Positions 1 through 13,000 of a DNA stretch of 64,000 bases are shown here, piece by piece (the first letter of the stretch is position 1; each line of letters begins with the position of its first letter). This DNA is from Apoda limacodes. Its lineage: Eukaryota > Arthropoda > Insecta > Lepidoptera > Limacodidae. The stretch is taken from contig OX291545.1 in NCBI GenBank assembly GCA_946406115.1, positions 10,802,001-10,866,000 of the forward strand, in the 5' to 3' direction. The position numbers were made by a program, and so were the translations under genes. The notes under the pieces were generated by a model, which saw only the letters and a list, made by a program, of their open reading frames with translations, did not search any database and was not told where the DNA came from.

Positions 1-930
1 CTTCAAATCAATGAAGAAGTCTCCTTGAAAGTTCCCAACGCGACGAGTCTGACCTGTTGAAACGCGCGATGTAAAAGAGGATGTTGTACTGTGAACACTC
101 TTCTTGCTGCTCGATGCTTTTTCCTCAAAATTTAAAATTGTGAAGAGGTCTTTTCGGTTCTTCTTTTTTGAACTGGGAACAAAACAACAAATAAAGTTAT
201 CTTCTTATTGACATGAAGTAACTACTTAAGATTAGGTGGACCGTAAGCTTGTTTGCCACCTTGGTGGTGCAAAAAGAAATAAAATAAAATAGCATTATTT
301 ATGGTTGCGTAATAAGGGTCACATTCTATCAATCGGTAATGAATAGGTACTATCATAAAAACAATTTAATATAACAAATAATAAAAACATTTTAAAAAAA
401 TAATCTATTTTGATAACAATCTATTATACAAATTATATACGATCATCAAACATGTATTTGCCTGCACGCGTTATGATATGATGAATCATCACATACGTCA
501 CATCATCGCTCGTGCTACTACAAAGCAAACACCACAGAAAAGGTAAAGTATATGTATACCTATTTCAAATTTTACATTAAGTTTAGCAAAAGATTTTTAA
601 AATAGAAACACAACTATATAAGTACCTTGTCTTTTCGTTTAGCGTATCCGATGTAAGGCGCTTACGGGATGAGGCGATGTTTTTGGGTTTCACTGCTTTT
701 GCACCGATTGAGGATGTGCAGAGTTTTCTAGAAGACACCGGAGGTGTAGGCGCCACCGCAAGGATTTCTTGGCTGGATTCGAACTCTGAGTCAGACCTGT
801 GAAATAAATAGAAATAATAAAATCAACTATAAGAAAAAAACATTTAAAAACAAAAAAAATTTTTTGTTATAAGTAGGTACTTACTTACATTTTTCAATAT
901 CAGAATAACTGGATTTAACACCGGAAGCAA
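1..930 (-). CDS. Partial spliced gene of unknown function, running off the left edge
   Basis: Three exons can be joined on the minus strand: 930-885 (tentative), 796-626 and 172-1. The 796-626 exon has a cag acceptor and an AAG/GTACTT donor, and stays open for 57 codons. It ends two bases into a codon, and the last exon, after a good acceptor (gttcccag), continues in that phase for the 57 remaining codons to the window edge. The upstream 46-nt exon also fits phase 2 if its second GTAAGT donor is used. The product is Ser/Lys rich (SDSEFESSQ, later SSKKKNRKDL) and ends in the window with RRVGNFQGDFFIDLK. The first exon start and the C-terminus are not seen. I do not recognise the family. The layout and wording resemble the spliced gene at 56987-58158: both have an exon starting S-D/E-x-x-F-E, and a later GD-x-FI-D/E-L motif. 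The exons are fairly secure and the identity is unknown. Confidence 0.55.
222..296 (+). repeat. 3' end remnant of the CR1-like non-LTR family
   Basis: A stretch reading GGTGGACCGTAAGCTTGTTT, then GCCACC and TGGTGGT, followed by an A-rich tail. It matches the 3' ends of the CR1-like element at 23460-23520 and the fragment at 30395-30445. It lies in the last visible intron of the left-edge gene and is a 5'-truncated insertion only tens of bases long. Confidence 0.6.
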
Positions 931-3640
931 CTGTATTTAATGCACAAATTTTCAAAAAAATATGTAATTACTTGTAGCCTGTGTGAGCTTATAAGCTATT
1001 GAATATAGATTCGTCAGCAAAAATAGAAAAACCGGTCAAGAGCGAGTCATAACAACACCTAATTTTTATTACTACGATATCTACCTTTTAAAACTCCTAT
1101 TTTTTATCATTAGAGGTTTGAAATAATTTGACATGTACTAGGTAATAATTACAAATAATTCCTGCAGATGTAATTACACATAGACAAACATTAAAAATCA
1201 TCTTAACACATAACTTTATACCTTCTCTATACTATTCAGTTGTTTAAAATTGAAATATGTCTAAAGTTAATAACGTCTATAACGAAGTTTTCAATTTTAC
1301 TCAAACAGCTCATGACTAGATAAAATGTACCGTTTGATTTTTTTAAATTGAACCCAATCGAACCCTAAATCAATAATATTGCATACTTTGCAATTATCAC
1401 GCTTAGGTATTCTTTGTCGCCTTGCGTCAAAGGATGTGTAGTAAATTGATATTAGGTCGCGGTAAAATGTTGAAAATGTCGCACTGTAGACATTTGACCA
1501 AATGGTTAAAAATCTAAGTTACATTTCTTATTAAAATTATCCTTTATTAACTCCTTCATATATTATAAAATACTAATTGTCAAATAAAATTAATGCTTCG
1601 CGAATTGCACCCCTCTCAACACATATTTCGGCAAAATACCACACTTAAAAATCATAAACAAAAACTTAGATTTAAACTTATGTTTTCGAAAACTGGATTC
1701 GTTAGTTATTGTACTTATAACTTCAATAATTTAATTTTGAGACGTTGTATGATTTTTTTCATAAAAAGAGGGAAAAAAACACTAAGTAGTACTTTTCTTA
1801 TATGACTCGCTATACAACAAAGATTACAAAAACTTTATATAAAAATAAGCAATACGGATATATTTACTATCGTATGTTTTTTAACTTGACTGTAACATTT
1901 CGCAATAGATGAACTTCTCATATTATGTTCGTGATACTATTTTATGCTTGCAAGGCTCTTTGTTTATGTATTTGTCGCTGAACTATACATGATACTTTAA
2001 AATATTACATTAATGAAATACCAAATTATAAAAAAGACAAATCGGTTACGAACCCACATAGAACTATATTAACTAAAATGTATTTATAATATATTTATGT
2101 ACTTAAATTAATCCACCAATTTGCGGCCGGCCGGTGCGGTGGCCAATAGCCTAAGCCTCCTTTATCTAACGAAGGCTTTGCTTCTGTGGTAGGGACAAAT
2201 AACCTAAATTCGCTATTATGAACAAATCATCTAAAATTTTGCATAATATAAAATTTGCTTAAAAATAATAAAACTTATTTTCTCAATGAATGTGAAAACA
2301 AATTGTTTTTTTTTCAGTTAAATTAATCACTCATATTTGTAAGTATGTGAGAATATATTAATATAACCTAGATATTATACTACAAAACAATAAGATACTG
2401 GTGTTAAAACGTATACTAAACACGATTGAATTGCTCTAAATTCCGAAGTGTTCAAGATTCACTGGTCGGAGTATAAGCAAACCGTGAGAATTATTTCTAT
2501 AATAATTATTATAACTCATTTCTCATAGAAACTTGTAGCGCTGTGAACACGTCTCAAAACTTTAATTAGTGAAAGTGCAATTACCAAAATCAAGAAAAGT
2601 GATCAAGCAGTACTTACTTATTTATATACTGTAAGTAAAGTGTGTTACTTATTTATTTATTGTAAAATTAAAAATAAATAATATATAATTTTTAGTTGTT
2701 CATTTTGTCAAGTAAATAGAGATTTTTTTAATGTAACATTTTATTGCTCATTGGAAATATTCTGATTATATTAGGATAAAATAAAAAATATGCTGATAAA
2801 ATTATTAGACATGTAATTAACGTTTTCACAATGGTTTTTGCTCAGCTCAGCTCTCAGTATTATAACACTGTTGCAATTATCATGATTTTATTTATATTTA
2901 ATTAATGCAACAGTTTATTTTTTTTTATATTTTTTTTAGATCTGCACTAGATCTTCCTTAGTACGGATTCAATGCCTTAATCTAATTTATTATTTCATCT
3001 TAAAAATAAAAATCCCTGTTATCTTACTGCTAGTTTCCTTTTTATTAGTCAAAACTGTAGGTACCTGTGTTCAAGGTATAAAATTTGTATAGAAAAACAC
3101 CGTAAAACTATAATAATTATATTTTTTTAAATTGTTTACAGAGAAGACAGTGCTGCGACTTTAAGAACTGTCAGCTTTCAAGTATTTAAGACCCAAGTAC
3201 CTACATGGGACATTCAGGTAACTCGCTGGTTTTCAATATTTTTAATAACTGTAAAAGAACCTTGTCAGTGCTAATATATTTTATTGTTCGCAGGTACTAT
3301 GCTTCTTACCAGACCAGACTTCACTACACTATAAAGAAAAGTATTTACTTTTGTAACCTGTTCAAATTAAAAAAAACCTATCCTACCAAAACTCTATAGT
3401 TCACTCAAAGCAGTAATGAACTTTGATTGAGCTGTAGATATTTCCACATTGTTTTATTTCCAACATTGTTTTATTTTTTATACACCTGCAGGTAATTCTT
3501 CTATGGTAAAATGGTAAAAGGTAAATGGTAAAAGGTATTTGGTTTTTCAAAAGGTAAAGGTGATTTTTTTTTTTTTTTTAATTTTTTTCTTTTATTTATT
3601 ATGAATTCGATCGTTCGATCTGTTCACTAATTTGGAACAT
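931..3640. other. AT-rich spacer with no supported gene
   Basis: No ORF here looks coding. Short frames at 1593-1805 and 3205-3399 have AT-driven composition and no recognisable motif. A GC-rich island at 2124-2200, with a GGCCGGCCGG core and TAACGAAGGCTTTGCTTC, looks like an old dispersed repeat. A direct repeat of GGTAAA/GGTAAAA words lies at 3500-3560 beside a poly-T run, just before the tandem array. The first exon and promoter of the left-edge gene may lie here but cannot be placed. Confidence 0.4.
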
Positions 3641-3649
3641 TAAACAATC

Positions 3650-5373
3650 GCGGTTGGCGTGGGGTGATCTTACCACGGGCTCCCCGGGCGGAATCTTACC
3701 ATGGGTCTGTCAACCAATTGCGATTGTGTTAGGAATTCCTTTCAGCGAGGTGAATTTCCACGGGCTCCCCAGGAAGAACTTACCACGGGTCTTCCAACTG
3801 AAAGGTTTAGGATATACACGGTTCACAGAGTGATCTTACCACGGGCTCTCTGTAATCGTGTTTTAGGTGTCGCGTTCAATAAGGTGATCTTACCATGGGC
3901 TCCAAGTTGAACGTGTTAGGAATTCCTTTCGGTGGGGTTGATCTTACCACGGGCACCCCAGGAAGAACTTACCACGGGTCTTCCAACTGAAAGGTTTAGA
4001 ATATACACGGTTTACAGAGTGATCTTACCACGGGCTCTCTGTAATCGTGTTTAGGTATCACGTTCAATAAGGTGATCTTACCATGGGCTCCAAGTTGAAC
4101 GTGTTAGGAATTCCTTTCGGTGGGGTTGATCTTACCACGGGCACCCCAGGAAGAACTTACCACGGGTCTTCCAACTGAAAGGTTTAGGATATACACGGTT
4201 CACAGAGTGATCTTACCACGGGCTCTCTGTAATCGTGTTTTAGGTATCGCGTTCAATAAGGTGATCTTACCATGGGCTCCAAGTTGAACGTGTTAGGAAT
4301 TCCTTTCGGTGGGGTTGATCTTACCACGGGCACCCCAGGAAGAACTTACCACGGGTCTTCCAACTGAAAGGTTTAGGACATACACGGTTCACAGAGTGAT
4401 CTTACCACGGGCTCTCTGTAATCGTGTTTTAGGTGTCGCGTTCAATAAGGTGATCTTACCATGGGCTCCAAGTTGAACGTGTTAGGAATTCCTTTCGGTG
4501 GGGTTGATCTTACCACGGGCACCCCAGGAAGAACTTACCACGGGTCTTCCAACTGAAAGGTTTAGGATATACACGGTTCACAGAGTGATCTTACCACGGG
4601 CTCTCTGTAATCGTGTTTTAGGTATCGCGTTCAATAAGGTGATCTTACCATGGGCTCCAAGTCGAACGTGTTAGGAATTCCTTTCGGTGGGGTTGATCTT
4701 ACCACGGGCACCCCAGGAAGAACTTACCACGGGTCTTCCAACTGAAAGGTTTAGGATATACACGGTTCACAGAGTGATCTTACCACGGGCTCTCTGTAAT
4801 CGTGTTTTAGGTGTCGCGTTCAATAAGGTGATCTTACCATAGGCTCCAAGTGGAACGTGTTAGGAATTCCTTTTGGTGGGGTTGATCTTACCACGGGCAC
4901 CCCAGGAAGAACTTACCACGGGTCTTCCAACTGAAAGGTTAAGGATATACACGGTTCACAGAGTGATCTTACCACGGGCTCTCTGTAATCGTGTTTTAGG
5001 TATCGCGTTCAATAAGGTGATCTTACCATGGGCTCCAAGTTGAACGCGTTAGGAATTCCTTTCGGTGGGGTTGATCTTACCACGGGCACCCCAGGAAGAA
5101 CTTACCACGGGTCTTCCAACTGAAAGGTTTAGGATATACACGGTTCACAGAGTGATCTTACCACGGGCTCTCTGTAATCGTGTTTTAGGTATCGCGTTCA
5201 ATAAGGTGATCTTACCATGGGCTCCAAGTTGAACGTGTTAGGAATTCCTTTCGGTGGGGTTGATCTTACCACGGGCACCCCAGGAAGAACTTACCACGGG
5301 TCTTCCAACTGAAAGGTTTAGGATATACACGGTTCACAGAGTGATCTTACCACGGGCTCTCTGTAATCGTGTT
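3650..5373. repeat. 189-bp tandem repeat array, about nine units, with conserved-loop hairpins
   Basis: The word CCATGGG (CCATAGG in one copy) recurs at 3699, 3893, 4081, 4270, 4459, 4648, 4837, 5026 and 5215. The period is 188-189 bp from the second unit on and the first unit is divergent. Copies differ by only a few bases. Each unit holds four or more copies of the core CTTACCAYGGG, each flanked by a different short complementary pair: CGTTCAA/TTGAACG, TGGGGT/ACCCCA, GGAAGA/TCTTCC and ACAGAG/CTCTGT. One unit is thus a row of small hairpins with unlike stems and one shared loop. Occasional open frames such as 3701-3910 run through the repeat and are not credible genes. It is a satellite-like array, with no known family recognised. 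Confidence 0.9.
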
Positions 5374-5419
5374 AAGGACAACGTGTTTCAAAAGGCGAAC
5401 GATGACTGATCTCAAAAAC

Positions 5420-5506
5420 ATAATATTGGGCACGCTAAGCCACCGGAGTGCAGGCGAACGGAGTGAGCCTGATGACACGGAGGTGGTCTAGAGTGCCCAA
5501 TATTAT
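5420..5506. repeat. Inverted repeat with 14-bp perfect arms
   Basis: ATAATATTGGGCAC just right of the tandem array is matched by its exact complement GTGCCCAATATTAT at 5493-5506. The interior is GC-rich, about 60 bp. This could be a short foldback element or the edge of the jockey-like fragment that follows. Confidence 0.6.
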
Positions 5507-5514
5507 ACTACTGT

Positions 5515-6088
5515 CCTCGTCGATCGTAACGGGGGTCCAGAGGATCCTGTGGGGGCAGAGAAGTTCTGCGCTCCACTTCACCGTCTACCTCTCGCATGTG
5601 ATCGGGATCAAATGGTTGTGTGCTTAAGGCACATTGGGTTTGGAGGCTAGATGCAAGGCAATCCGCTTTTTCGTTGTCATCAAACGCGGGAACGTTGTTC
5701 GGACGGGTTAGCGGAGGAAGGGAGTTGAAGGTGTGTGATTTCAACGCTCTGGCAAGGCGCCAATAAGCTTGATGAGAAGGAGAGATGTTCTCAATCAGAT
5801 CACCGAAACGTTGGGCGCGAAGCTCAGCTACAGCTAATCTTACACGGCGCTGTAAGTCATGGAAGCGAGCTTAGTTTTCGGTAGAAGGAGCGCGATTGCG
5901 TCTTCGGCGGGCTCGGTTACGCTCAGTCATTAGTGAACTGATGTGCTGAGGCAGGATTAGGTGGTGGTAGTCACCTATCGGCACTTGTTTTGATCACTCG
6001 TCAACGGTGGCGGTCAGGTGGCTAGTGAGTGAGTCGATAGCCACGGTTATATCGTTCGCGGACGAGATATTGTCAGGAACACAGTCCT
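5515..6088 (-). pseudogene. Jockey-like non-LTR ORF2 fragment (endonuclease-RT linker)
   Basis: Read on the minus strand, the region gives the linker typical of jockey-type ORF2 proteins between the endonuclease and reverse transcriptase. Visible pieces are LTERNRARRRRNRAPSTEN, then LRAQRFGDLIENISPSH, YWRLARALKS, PPLTRPNNVPAFDDNEKAD and DPLDP. At least two in-frame stops interrupt it, one after VDE and one after STEN. Neither the endonuclease nor the reverse transcriptase core is present, so the fragment is truncated at both ends. Its upstream end abuts the poly-T tail of another element at 6097. Confidence 0.75.
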
Positions 6089-6096
6089 GCTTTCAG

Positions 6097-6181
6097 TCTT
6101 TTTTTTTTCTGAACTGTCAATGCAGTTGGCTGTTGCAGCCATTACTGCTTAACTGGACTTTTGGGGCGAGACTCTGAAGAC
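6097..6181 (-). mobile_element. 3' end of a jockey-like non-LTR element
   Basis: A poly-T run at 6097-6109 (a poly-A tail on the minus strand) is followed by CAGTTGGCTGTTGCAGCC, ATTACTGCTT and GGACTTTTGGGGCGAGACTC. The same block follows the poly-T at 33052-33070 at the end of the larger jockey-like element. The two insertions belong to one family. This one is 5'-truncated to under about 100 bp. Confidence 0.7.
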
Positions 6182-7026
6182 TGCAGATTCACTACGCCTC
6201 TTTCACACTTTTGCGATGGTTTTCATTTCACAGCTGTCTAGGAAATGTGCTGTCCAGTCTCTATGTCATGTTAAACTAAGCTTCTTGGTAAACCCAGATC
6301 TTGCCAGAATGTTACTTTTGTAATATTTTAACGTTATTTTTGACCCTCTCATGTTTCCTTCATGTTACACCACTCAAAATGTTACTTTAAGACTTATTAA
6401 AAAATATTCAATTATTTTCAGCACACAAAAAATAATCGTGAAACGGAATACACCCAAATAAGTTTTCGTTCGTCATGTTGCCACACTTAATTTTGTTGAG
6501 CCAACGTCTATTTTCTTCGTCTTTCTCACACTTGAAGACTGAGGAACAAAGCAATAGCACAAACTTCGAAGACAAAACAAAAGTACCTATTCCATAAGAG
6601 TGATTATCTTATTTCGGAAATTTTGTTGGTTTTTGATAAATCTTCATTACACTCTTACTTATAAGGCAAAAGACTTACTTATAAGAAAAGAGGTAATAAA
6701 GTGCCATTTTCTACATAAAATAAGATAATGTTACTTTTCTTGTAATTATGTTACTTTTCGAGTTGTCTCATGTTATTTTTCCACTATCGGTCACTGGCAA
6801 CACTGACCAAAACCCTAATGGTGGTAGTTGTGGTAACATTGTAATGTAGCGGCCATTGTTTGTTTTTGTGATTTTCGTACCAAGACAAGTGATTCATTTA
6901 GCGAATCGATTCTTCTTTCTTTCCTTAGATAGTAATCAGAAAAAAATAATTTTTAGTTTTTTTTTTACTTTTGTAATTAATTTATGTTGCTTCAATATTC
7001 TGCATATAAATTCATTAGGTTAACTC

Positions 7027-10000
7027 ATGGATCCTACAAGAAGAAACAAAACTGAAGAACAGCGGTGTATTATCGGACTCCAAGATTTAAAGTTGACCAA
7101 TAAAAATGAGGATAACCTTGAGCAGGCACAAGGAGCTGCAGCATCAAAACCAAGTACGCTTAGTAAACCAAGACCAGTTGGTGCGATAGAAAGTTTTGTA
7201 TTAGACAACACGCAAAATAGTCGTCAAGATTATAGTTTTTATGAACGATCTAACGTAATTGCAGCTTCAAAATTTGCAACTCCCAAGCGAGTAGAAACAA
7301 TTGCATCAATTAATAAACGTGATAATAGTTCATTACCATTGCACACCAGTCCTACAAGATCTGTGGATACATTATCACAAAGGTCATTTAGTTATCAGAC
7401 AGAGGATTTGTATGAAATACCGACTCATCCAAATGCACATTATCCGCCGCCAGTATATGAAAATGTAGATTATTACGGAGAGCAGGGTTCACCACAACCT
7501 CCTTACTATCATCAACAAGGCCCTTCATTGCCTGTCTCAGATGGATATTACGATACACGTTACAGTAAAGCCCAACCTCAAGTGCCAGTCAATTCCAAAA
7601 TGAAGTTAAACACATTAAACTATGAAAATATGCTTTGTCCCGAAAATGACAAGACAAGTGAATATCAGCTTTCTCAAAGTGATCAGTGTTTTATACAGCA
7701 AGGATCTATCCCAGGTCCTCAAGTACCTAACAGTGGTAATAATAAAAACATACTGAATGATAAAGGTAAAATAGATAAAACCTTGCCTCCACCACCACCT
7801 TACAAAACTGCACAGGATAATCCTAATGGTGACTACACAATCATGAAATCAGCTCCACCAAAATACACAGATGTTAGTTCTACTTTGAAAAGCAATAATT
7901 CAATAAGTTTTGATAATAAAGTAGTCACTGTTCCATCCACAGCTATTTATGCTTCAATAGCTCCAAGTGCTCAAAGGCCTAAAGCTAATGTTGCAACAGA
8001 GGTGGCAGCTGCTGGTCCTAAATACTTCCACAGCAAACCTGTTGGTGGACACAGCATAAGTAAAGAAAAGCAACCTTTGAGTAATGGTAGTTACTCAGCA
8101 AAGACACCTGTTAATAGGATGCAGATAGTGGAAGACAAAAATGGCTCTGATTATGTTTGTATGACTGGAGGATCTTCAGTTGCAGCAGTAGCTGTGGCAA
8201 ATAGAGACAACATATCTCTTAATTCAGAATCTATCGGTTCTAGAAATCTTGTTTCTGGATTAACATCTCTGTGTTCACCTGTGCAGTCTCCAGCTCCTAG
8301 TCCTACTCCTAGTTCTGTTTCCCAATTATCTGGGGGCTCAAGGGGGTCTGGAGGTCGTGGCAAAAGTCTGTTGCCATACAGTATAACACCACCTCGCCCT
8401 GCAGGGCCTAGTGAGGCACAGCGAAAAATTGAAGAACTTACTAGACAACTGGAAGAAGAAATGGAAAGACAAGATGAAGAAGGAGAATATTTTGGTAAGA
8501 ATATCTATTTAATAAATGAGTGCCTTTTGTAAGTCAACTGCATTATTGGCGCTGCAATCATTCAAAACAATCATTCCACAGAAAATGTACTAATGTAGTC
8601 ACAAATAAATCACTTACTCATTTGCATAAATTTACATTAAATGCCACCCATGACTATATTTTCGAATTCCTTATGCTGTTAAATTATAATCTCTCTCTCT
8701 CTCTCATAAATAATATATCAACATAACTGCTAAATATAATAATATAATTGCTGTTTCTCAATTTATTACCCAGCAAAAATCAGCTAGCATTGCTAGGGTC
8801 CACTTGCTGCTGTAATTTTTTCTTTCATATGTGTAATGTCTTGGTGGAATCTTTCACCATGCTCATAAGACACGGCACCATGATTTTCTGGAGAAAAATG
8901 CGAATGCAAGACGTGAATTTTTAATGACATATTGCATCCAGGTTAATGATACGAGGAAAGCAGTTCTTCCATTAGCTCTGTGTAATTTTCAGCTTTTTTA
9001 TTGCCAAAAAAATTGGGACACACATTTTCAAAAGCTACTCATTCTCTTCTTTCTTTATCTACCAACTTTGATTTGAACAGTTGGTCTTTAAAGATTTCTT
9101 TTATTTCAAGGCCAATAAATATGTCCTCTTTTATCTACCATCGCTTTTATGAGGAAATTTAGTTTTTAGATTTAAATGCCTCTTCATTCCTGTTCATTGC
9201 TTTGACCAAATATTTTATTAAGCCTAACTTTATGCTACACATAAAGTTAGGCTGCAAAAATATTTTTTGGCTGTCTTAGTTGAAAGGCTCATTTACAATG
9301 TTTTAACTTCCTGGAATCACATGTGATCTTAAGGGCCAATTTTTTTAAACATAATGACTATCATGTCATGTTAGTTAGAGCAGTAAACAATAGCTTGTTG
9401 TTTCTTTCTAACATAGAGACAGACACAGAACACAACTAAAAACATGTACCAACATTCACAAATACCACTGCCTGCAACTATAAGAAAACGATTGCTATTG
9501 CGTAGAAATTAGATATGTTAGGTGAATTCTAAATACATTTTTTCATTTAACGTATCCATAGGTAATACATTCACATATTTTGTTTTTTCTCTTATTTTGA
9601 TGCTGACCAGTGACCAGATCAGAACAAAATGGGCAAGAACATCTTTTATTTATTAATAACTTGTGCCACAAGCGGTCTATCTATAAATATTTTATATGGA
9701 TATAAAAATAAAAAGTTACAAATAAAAATTTAAGAGTAATTTCATATAATTTAAAAAATTCAGTTGCCCATACAAACATATAATTTTCGGATCAAAAGTA
9801 AAATTTTTAATATTAATACAAATGATGGATAACAAATTGCATCATTCGGAACAATGTAACCAGTCTGAAAGCATCTGAAACATTATTTTGTTTCAAATAC
9901 CAAAGCTATATAGTAAAATTTTTAAAGCAGCCCATGCTGGCTAGTTTTGCGACAAGTTGACGACAAAGTCATGTGCAGCTCCGAGATCTAATCTTTGAGA

Positions 10001-13000
10001 GCGCCCGCCACGCACTGAGTTATGGTGTTGCTGACTGCACCAAGGTTGCATGTACGCATTCGTCCCTAAACATCGGAATGTGCTGTGCCTGTCTATGCTG
10101 CAACTTATCCAAGCTGTGGTATCAGTTTGCAGATATTAAGCTATTTTGAGCATTAATGGTATTCTTCATTTATAGGTATTTGTCACACATGTGGGGCCGG
10201 TGTTACGGGAGCTGGTCAAGCTTGCCAAGCAATGGGTAATCTTTATCATACCAACTGCTTTATATGCTGCTCTTGTGGACGGGCTTTGCGTGGCAAGGCC
10301 TTTTACAATGTACATGGAAAAGTGTACTGCAAAGAAGATTATTTGGTATGTTGTATTTCTATAAAATCCGTATGAATATTTTGTAACACAAAAAATTAAA
10401 TTATTAATAAATTGTAATGTTAATTTTTTTGTAGTACTCCGGATTTCAACAAACAGCCGAGAAGTGTGCGATATGCGGGCACCTTATTATGGAAATGGTG
10501 TGTATGCTTCATATTTCATGCTGGTTATTCAAAAATGAAACACTGTTTAGGCCTATTTTAGAAATGTAAATAATGTAAACTATGCCATGATACGCCATGT
10601 AAACTAACAGATAAATTACTTATTAAATTAATAAGGCCTTAGTAAATCCAACTACTTAATAATACTTATTAATGACCTAGTTCCATTATTGACTTACAAC
10701 CTTTAGATTAAATAAAAAATCCATTGAATATTAAAAATTGTTAAAGTTGCATATTCTGTATTTCACCTGCAACAATATTATTAATCTTGTAAGGGTTGTA
10801 TTAAAGTATGGAAGATGGGTTTCCAAAGCATTTAAAAACTGCTATAAAAGAATTATGTGTGCTATAAAGTGTTAAAAATCAGTGAGTTTTAATGCAGTGA
10901 TAACTTAGTATAACATCTCCAAGTCACAAAAGAGATGGTGAGCTAAGGTTTGTAAATAGAATTCCTTTTTTTTATTAGATTCTGCAAGCAATGGGCAAGT
11001 CATATCATCCAGGATGTTTCCGCTGCTGCATATGTAATGAGTGCCTGGACGGAGTGCCATTCACTGTTGATTTAGACAACAAGATATATTGTGTCAATGA
11101 CTATCATCGTATGTTTGCTCCTAAGTGTGCGAGTTGTGGGAAAGGTGAATATTATTTTGTTTTCTTTAATTTGCCGAATGTCACGTTAATAGCCTATAAA
11201 AAGTAGCAGGCAAGGTTGCCACCAGTTTTCTGTTGCGCTTATTTCATGGACTATTTACTTAGTTCTAATTAGTGTTATTATACAGAAGCGGTGGTAGAAA
11301 CCAAAATTATTATTCTGGTTTCTGCCACCACTCAGAAAAAAAAAATATGTTAAACTCGCGCCAGGTCACGTGTCCTGATCGAAAATTCAAATAAAATTCG
11401 TAAGGCGGAACTCGCGTCAGACGGAAACCATAATGCCACGCCATTAAAATTCGCAAAACATTGGTTCCCTACAATTAAATATGACGTATGAGTCGTAAGT
11501 TGTGTTGTGTGTAATAAATTAATATGTATACGAAGTGATGGGAAGTAAACCCGTTTTTTTATAACAATTATTTATCCTGAGCAAGAGTTCCCACGGGTAT
11601 AAATTACTCCAAGAGATTCCGTTGCCATGCAATGGAGCAATGGGTCAACCTGGTTTTTGACACATATATACTGAAGGGATAGAAAAGAACTTAAAATACT
11701 TTAAACCAGTAAAGAAAGAGAAGACTACAGGAGACACGACAACTCTAAATCACGGGCGATGGCTCTATCTAAAGAGCTTCCAGGGAATACATTTTCCCGC
11801 AGATGTTACCAAAAGGCCTATGCTTTCTCGTAGCAGTTCTTTTTTTTATTAAGAATCAAAATACTATGGAACTCAATTAGTTCTAGCTATATTATGACAT
11901 CCTCCATACCATCCCCTGAAATAAATTTAATTTCTAATTTTGTATCTGGTTTTGTGTCAATATTCTACAAAAAATATTTGTTTATGAGCTAAAGGTTCGT
12001 GCATGACATATACAAACAGCTGATTAACAGCAATTAAATTTAATGACCTGTATTTTTGAAATATGTGACCCAATATAGGAATTACACCAGTGGAAGGGAC
12101 AGATGAGACAGTACGAGTGGTATCCATGGATAGAGACTTCCACGTAGACTGCTACATGTGTTGTGTGTGCGGGATGCAGCTCACCGATGAACCTGACAAA
12201 CGATGTTACCCTTTGGCTGGTGAGTTTTATAAGTACTTCAAAAGTACAACACTTTTTTGTATGAAAGGCATGTTCGTTTTAGTACAAAAAGTTTCCACGT
12301 TTGATGATTTTCATAATTAAGATAATGCCACTTTTGCTTTCATTGTTATCATTTGTTCATGTAGCCTTAAAACGTTAATAAAAAAATAATTGGTTTTGCC
12401 AAACAAACAAACAATAGAGTTATGGCTTTGAATGATCTGTTTCGTTATTTTATTGAACATGAGAATAAATTTTTTTTTTCGGTGGCAAAAGTGACACAAA
12501 TAACAATTACGCCGCCTTTAATACCCTAAATTAAAGGTAAAAATTAAACTTCAGCGCAACAAACATTGAGCATAGTGTTTTCTTTTACTTGAATTTGAGT
12601 ACCAAAAGTTTTCAGCAAAGTTAGGTATTTTTTTTTTGGCATTCAACTTCAAGGAGAAGAATACACTTAGGTCAATGTTTCATATGCGTAAGTTTTATTT
12701 TTTTACATTTTAGTGGGCTTTTGAAGGCGGTGTAATTTTTTCTATTCAATGCTTTAAAATTTCATGAGCAATCTCCTATACCTATGTAGTAATAAGTATA
12801 TCATACTTATTGCGTGTTTTACTTAAAAGACCAATGCCTGAAAAATCAATACTTATAGTTAGTGTTTTAGGTTTAAAATTTAACCCGATGTATAAAAAAC
12901 ATATACCTAATGGTTTTACTACCAAAAACACGTTAGTTTTAAGCCTTATTAAAAAAATATCAAAACTGTGTTTTTTGTATTTTCCTCTATCCGTTAACCT

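Noticed and set aside
3701..3910. Open frame through the tandem array
   Set aside because: It is produced by the 189-bp repeat, ends within one unit and is not kept open in the others.
3650..5373. CRISPR-like array
   Set aside because: Direct repeats are 189 bp and contiguous, with no unique spacers, and the DNA is animal nuclear.
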